Source: a virus
Reading direction: 5' to 3' (one strand)
Length of the DNA stretch: 29,615 nucleotides
IMG/VR virus record: IMGVR_UViG_3300029286_000187
Span: 1-29,615 of that record
Shown: positions 29,408 through 29,615 of the stretch, in pieces
How the letters are laid out: each line of letters begins with the position of its first letter
Numbering within the stretch: position 1 is the stretch's first letter
Translations under genes and position numbers: made by a program
Notes under the pieces: generated by a model
The model's database searches: none
Told to the model about the DNA's origin: nothing
Seen by the model: the letters and a program-made list of their open reading frames with translations, nothing else

Positions 29408-29615
29408 TTAGATACCTTTAGTAGGCCACTGAGTTTCTACTTCAAGTGAAAGAGCTACGGCAGTAGCATCCATAGAAGCGGCAGAAACAGCAGTTCCGTC
29501 AGCGATTTCTTTGATATCAATTTTCATACCAATTTTAGAAACTTCTTGCATAACTTTAGCAAGGTCAAGACGAGAAGGCTCGGCTTCAGTAGCGTCTAGT
29601 TCGTAAGCAACTTCG
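29408..29615 (-). CDS. C-terminal part of an unknown virion-region protein
   Basis: The last 69 complete codons of a gene entering from the right edge, including the TAA stop at 29408-29410. The visible part (SRLDLAKVMQEVSKIGMKID; later AVSAASMDATAVALSLEVET, ending WPTKGI) is mixed alpha/beta without special motifs. It precedes the scaffold-like gene in transcription by 30 bases, so a head-assembly protein is likely, but the fragment does not identify which one. Confidence 0.6.
   Translation of the reverse strand, partial: EVAYELDATEAEPSRLDLAKVMQEVSKIGMKIDIKEIADGTAVSAASMDATAVALSLEVETQWPTKGI

Noticed and set aside
1-29615. tRNA genes, rRNA, integrase or attachment sites, insertion sequences
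   Set aside because: I saw no cloverleaf-capable intergenic segment, recombinase motif or terminal inverted repeats; gaps between genes are short (the longest is about 120 bases).

Overview
This window is an AT-rich stretch of a large contractile-tailed (myovirus-type) bacteriophage genome. The identification rests on an HK97-type major capsid protein behind a coiled-coil scaffold-like protein, a tail sheath directly followed by a tail tube, head-tail connector candidates, a secreted lytic transglycosylase and four homing-endonuclease-type genes. The host cannot be named from sequence. A Sec-type signal on a small SLT lysin and sigma70-like promoters fit a Gram-negative bacterium. TAA, TAG and TGA all act as stops, so the code looks standard. 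Nearly all genes lie on the minus strand and are read from high to low coordinates, packed with short gaps or overlaps such as ATGA and TAATATG.

Layout in order of minus-strand transcription. (1) 29615-27356: C-terminus of an unknown gene, a scaffold-like protein and the major capsid protein with a fibronectin-III-like insertion, ending at a bidirectional terminator. (2) 27301-25344: an island of seven small plus-strand genes with its own sigma70-type promoters and a P-loop nucleotide-kinase-like gene. (3) 25283-22543: an HNH endonuclease, a 142-residue virion-type protein, a probable head-tail adaptor and a GIY-YIG endonuclease. (4) 22550-13323: four unusually large or unusual proteins (394, 1102, 251 and 1021 residues) carrying ADP-ribosyltransferase-like, HExxH metallopeptidase, Tudor-like and conserved phage domains of unknown function, interrupted by an EDxHD (Vsr-like) homing endonuclease. 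(5) 13260-9522: lytic transglycosylase and small structural or unknown proteins. (6) 9512-7773: a 579-residue protein whose first ~120 residues look like a palm-type nucleotide cyclase/polymerase domain (mCpol/GGDEF-like) fused to a very acidic low-complexity tail. (7) 7740-4707: tail-completion (HK97 gp10-like) and tail-terminator-like proteins, another GIY-YIG endonuclease and small accessory proteins. (8) 4674-1: two small conserved proteins, tail sheath, tail tube, a coiled-coil membrane-anchored protein and the start of another virion protein, with terminators after the tube and the membrane protein.

Working model (inference). The 394/1102/251/1021-residue proteins and the palm-domain protein would be packaged in the head, cut by the phage prohead protease and delivered into the host with the DNA, comparable in logic to the Alt ADP-ribosyltransferase of T4. 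A short motif (hydrophobic-x-K-[S/A/N/D]-E) is shared by the scaffold-like protein and the linkers of several of these proteins and is a candidate cleavage signal. Two regulatory layers are visible: sigma70-like promoters (TTGYRA...TATRAT-type) at the plus-strand island, the lysin and one endonuclease, and a recurrent YAATCTTWA element on the minus strand upstream of six start codons. The lysin ribosome-binding site sits in a hairpin that only read-through transcripts would contain.
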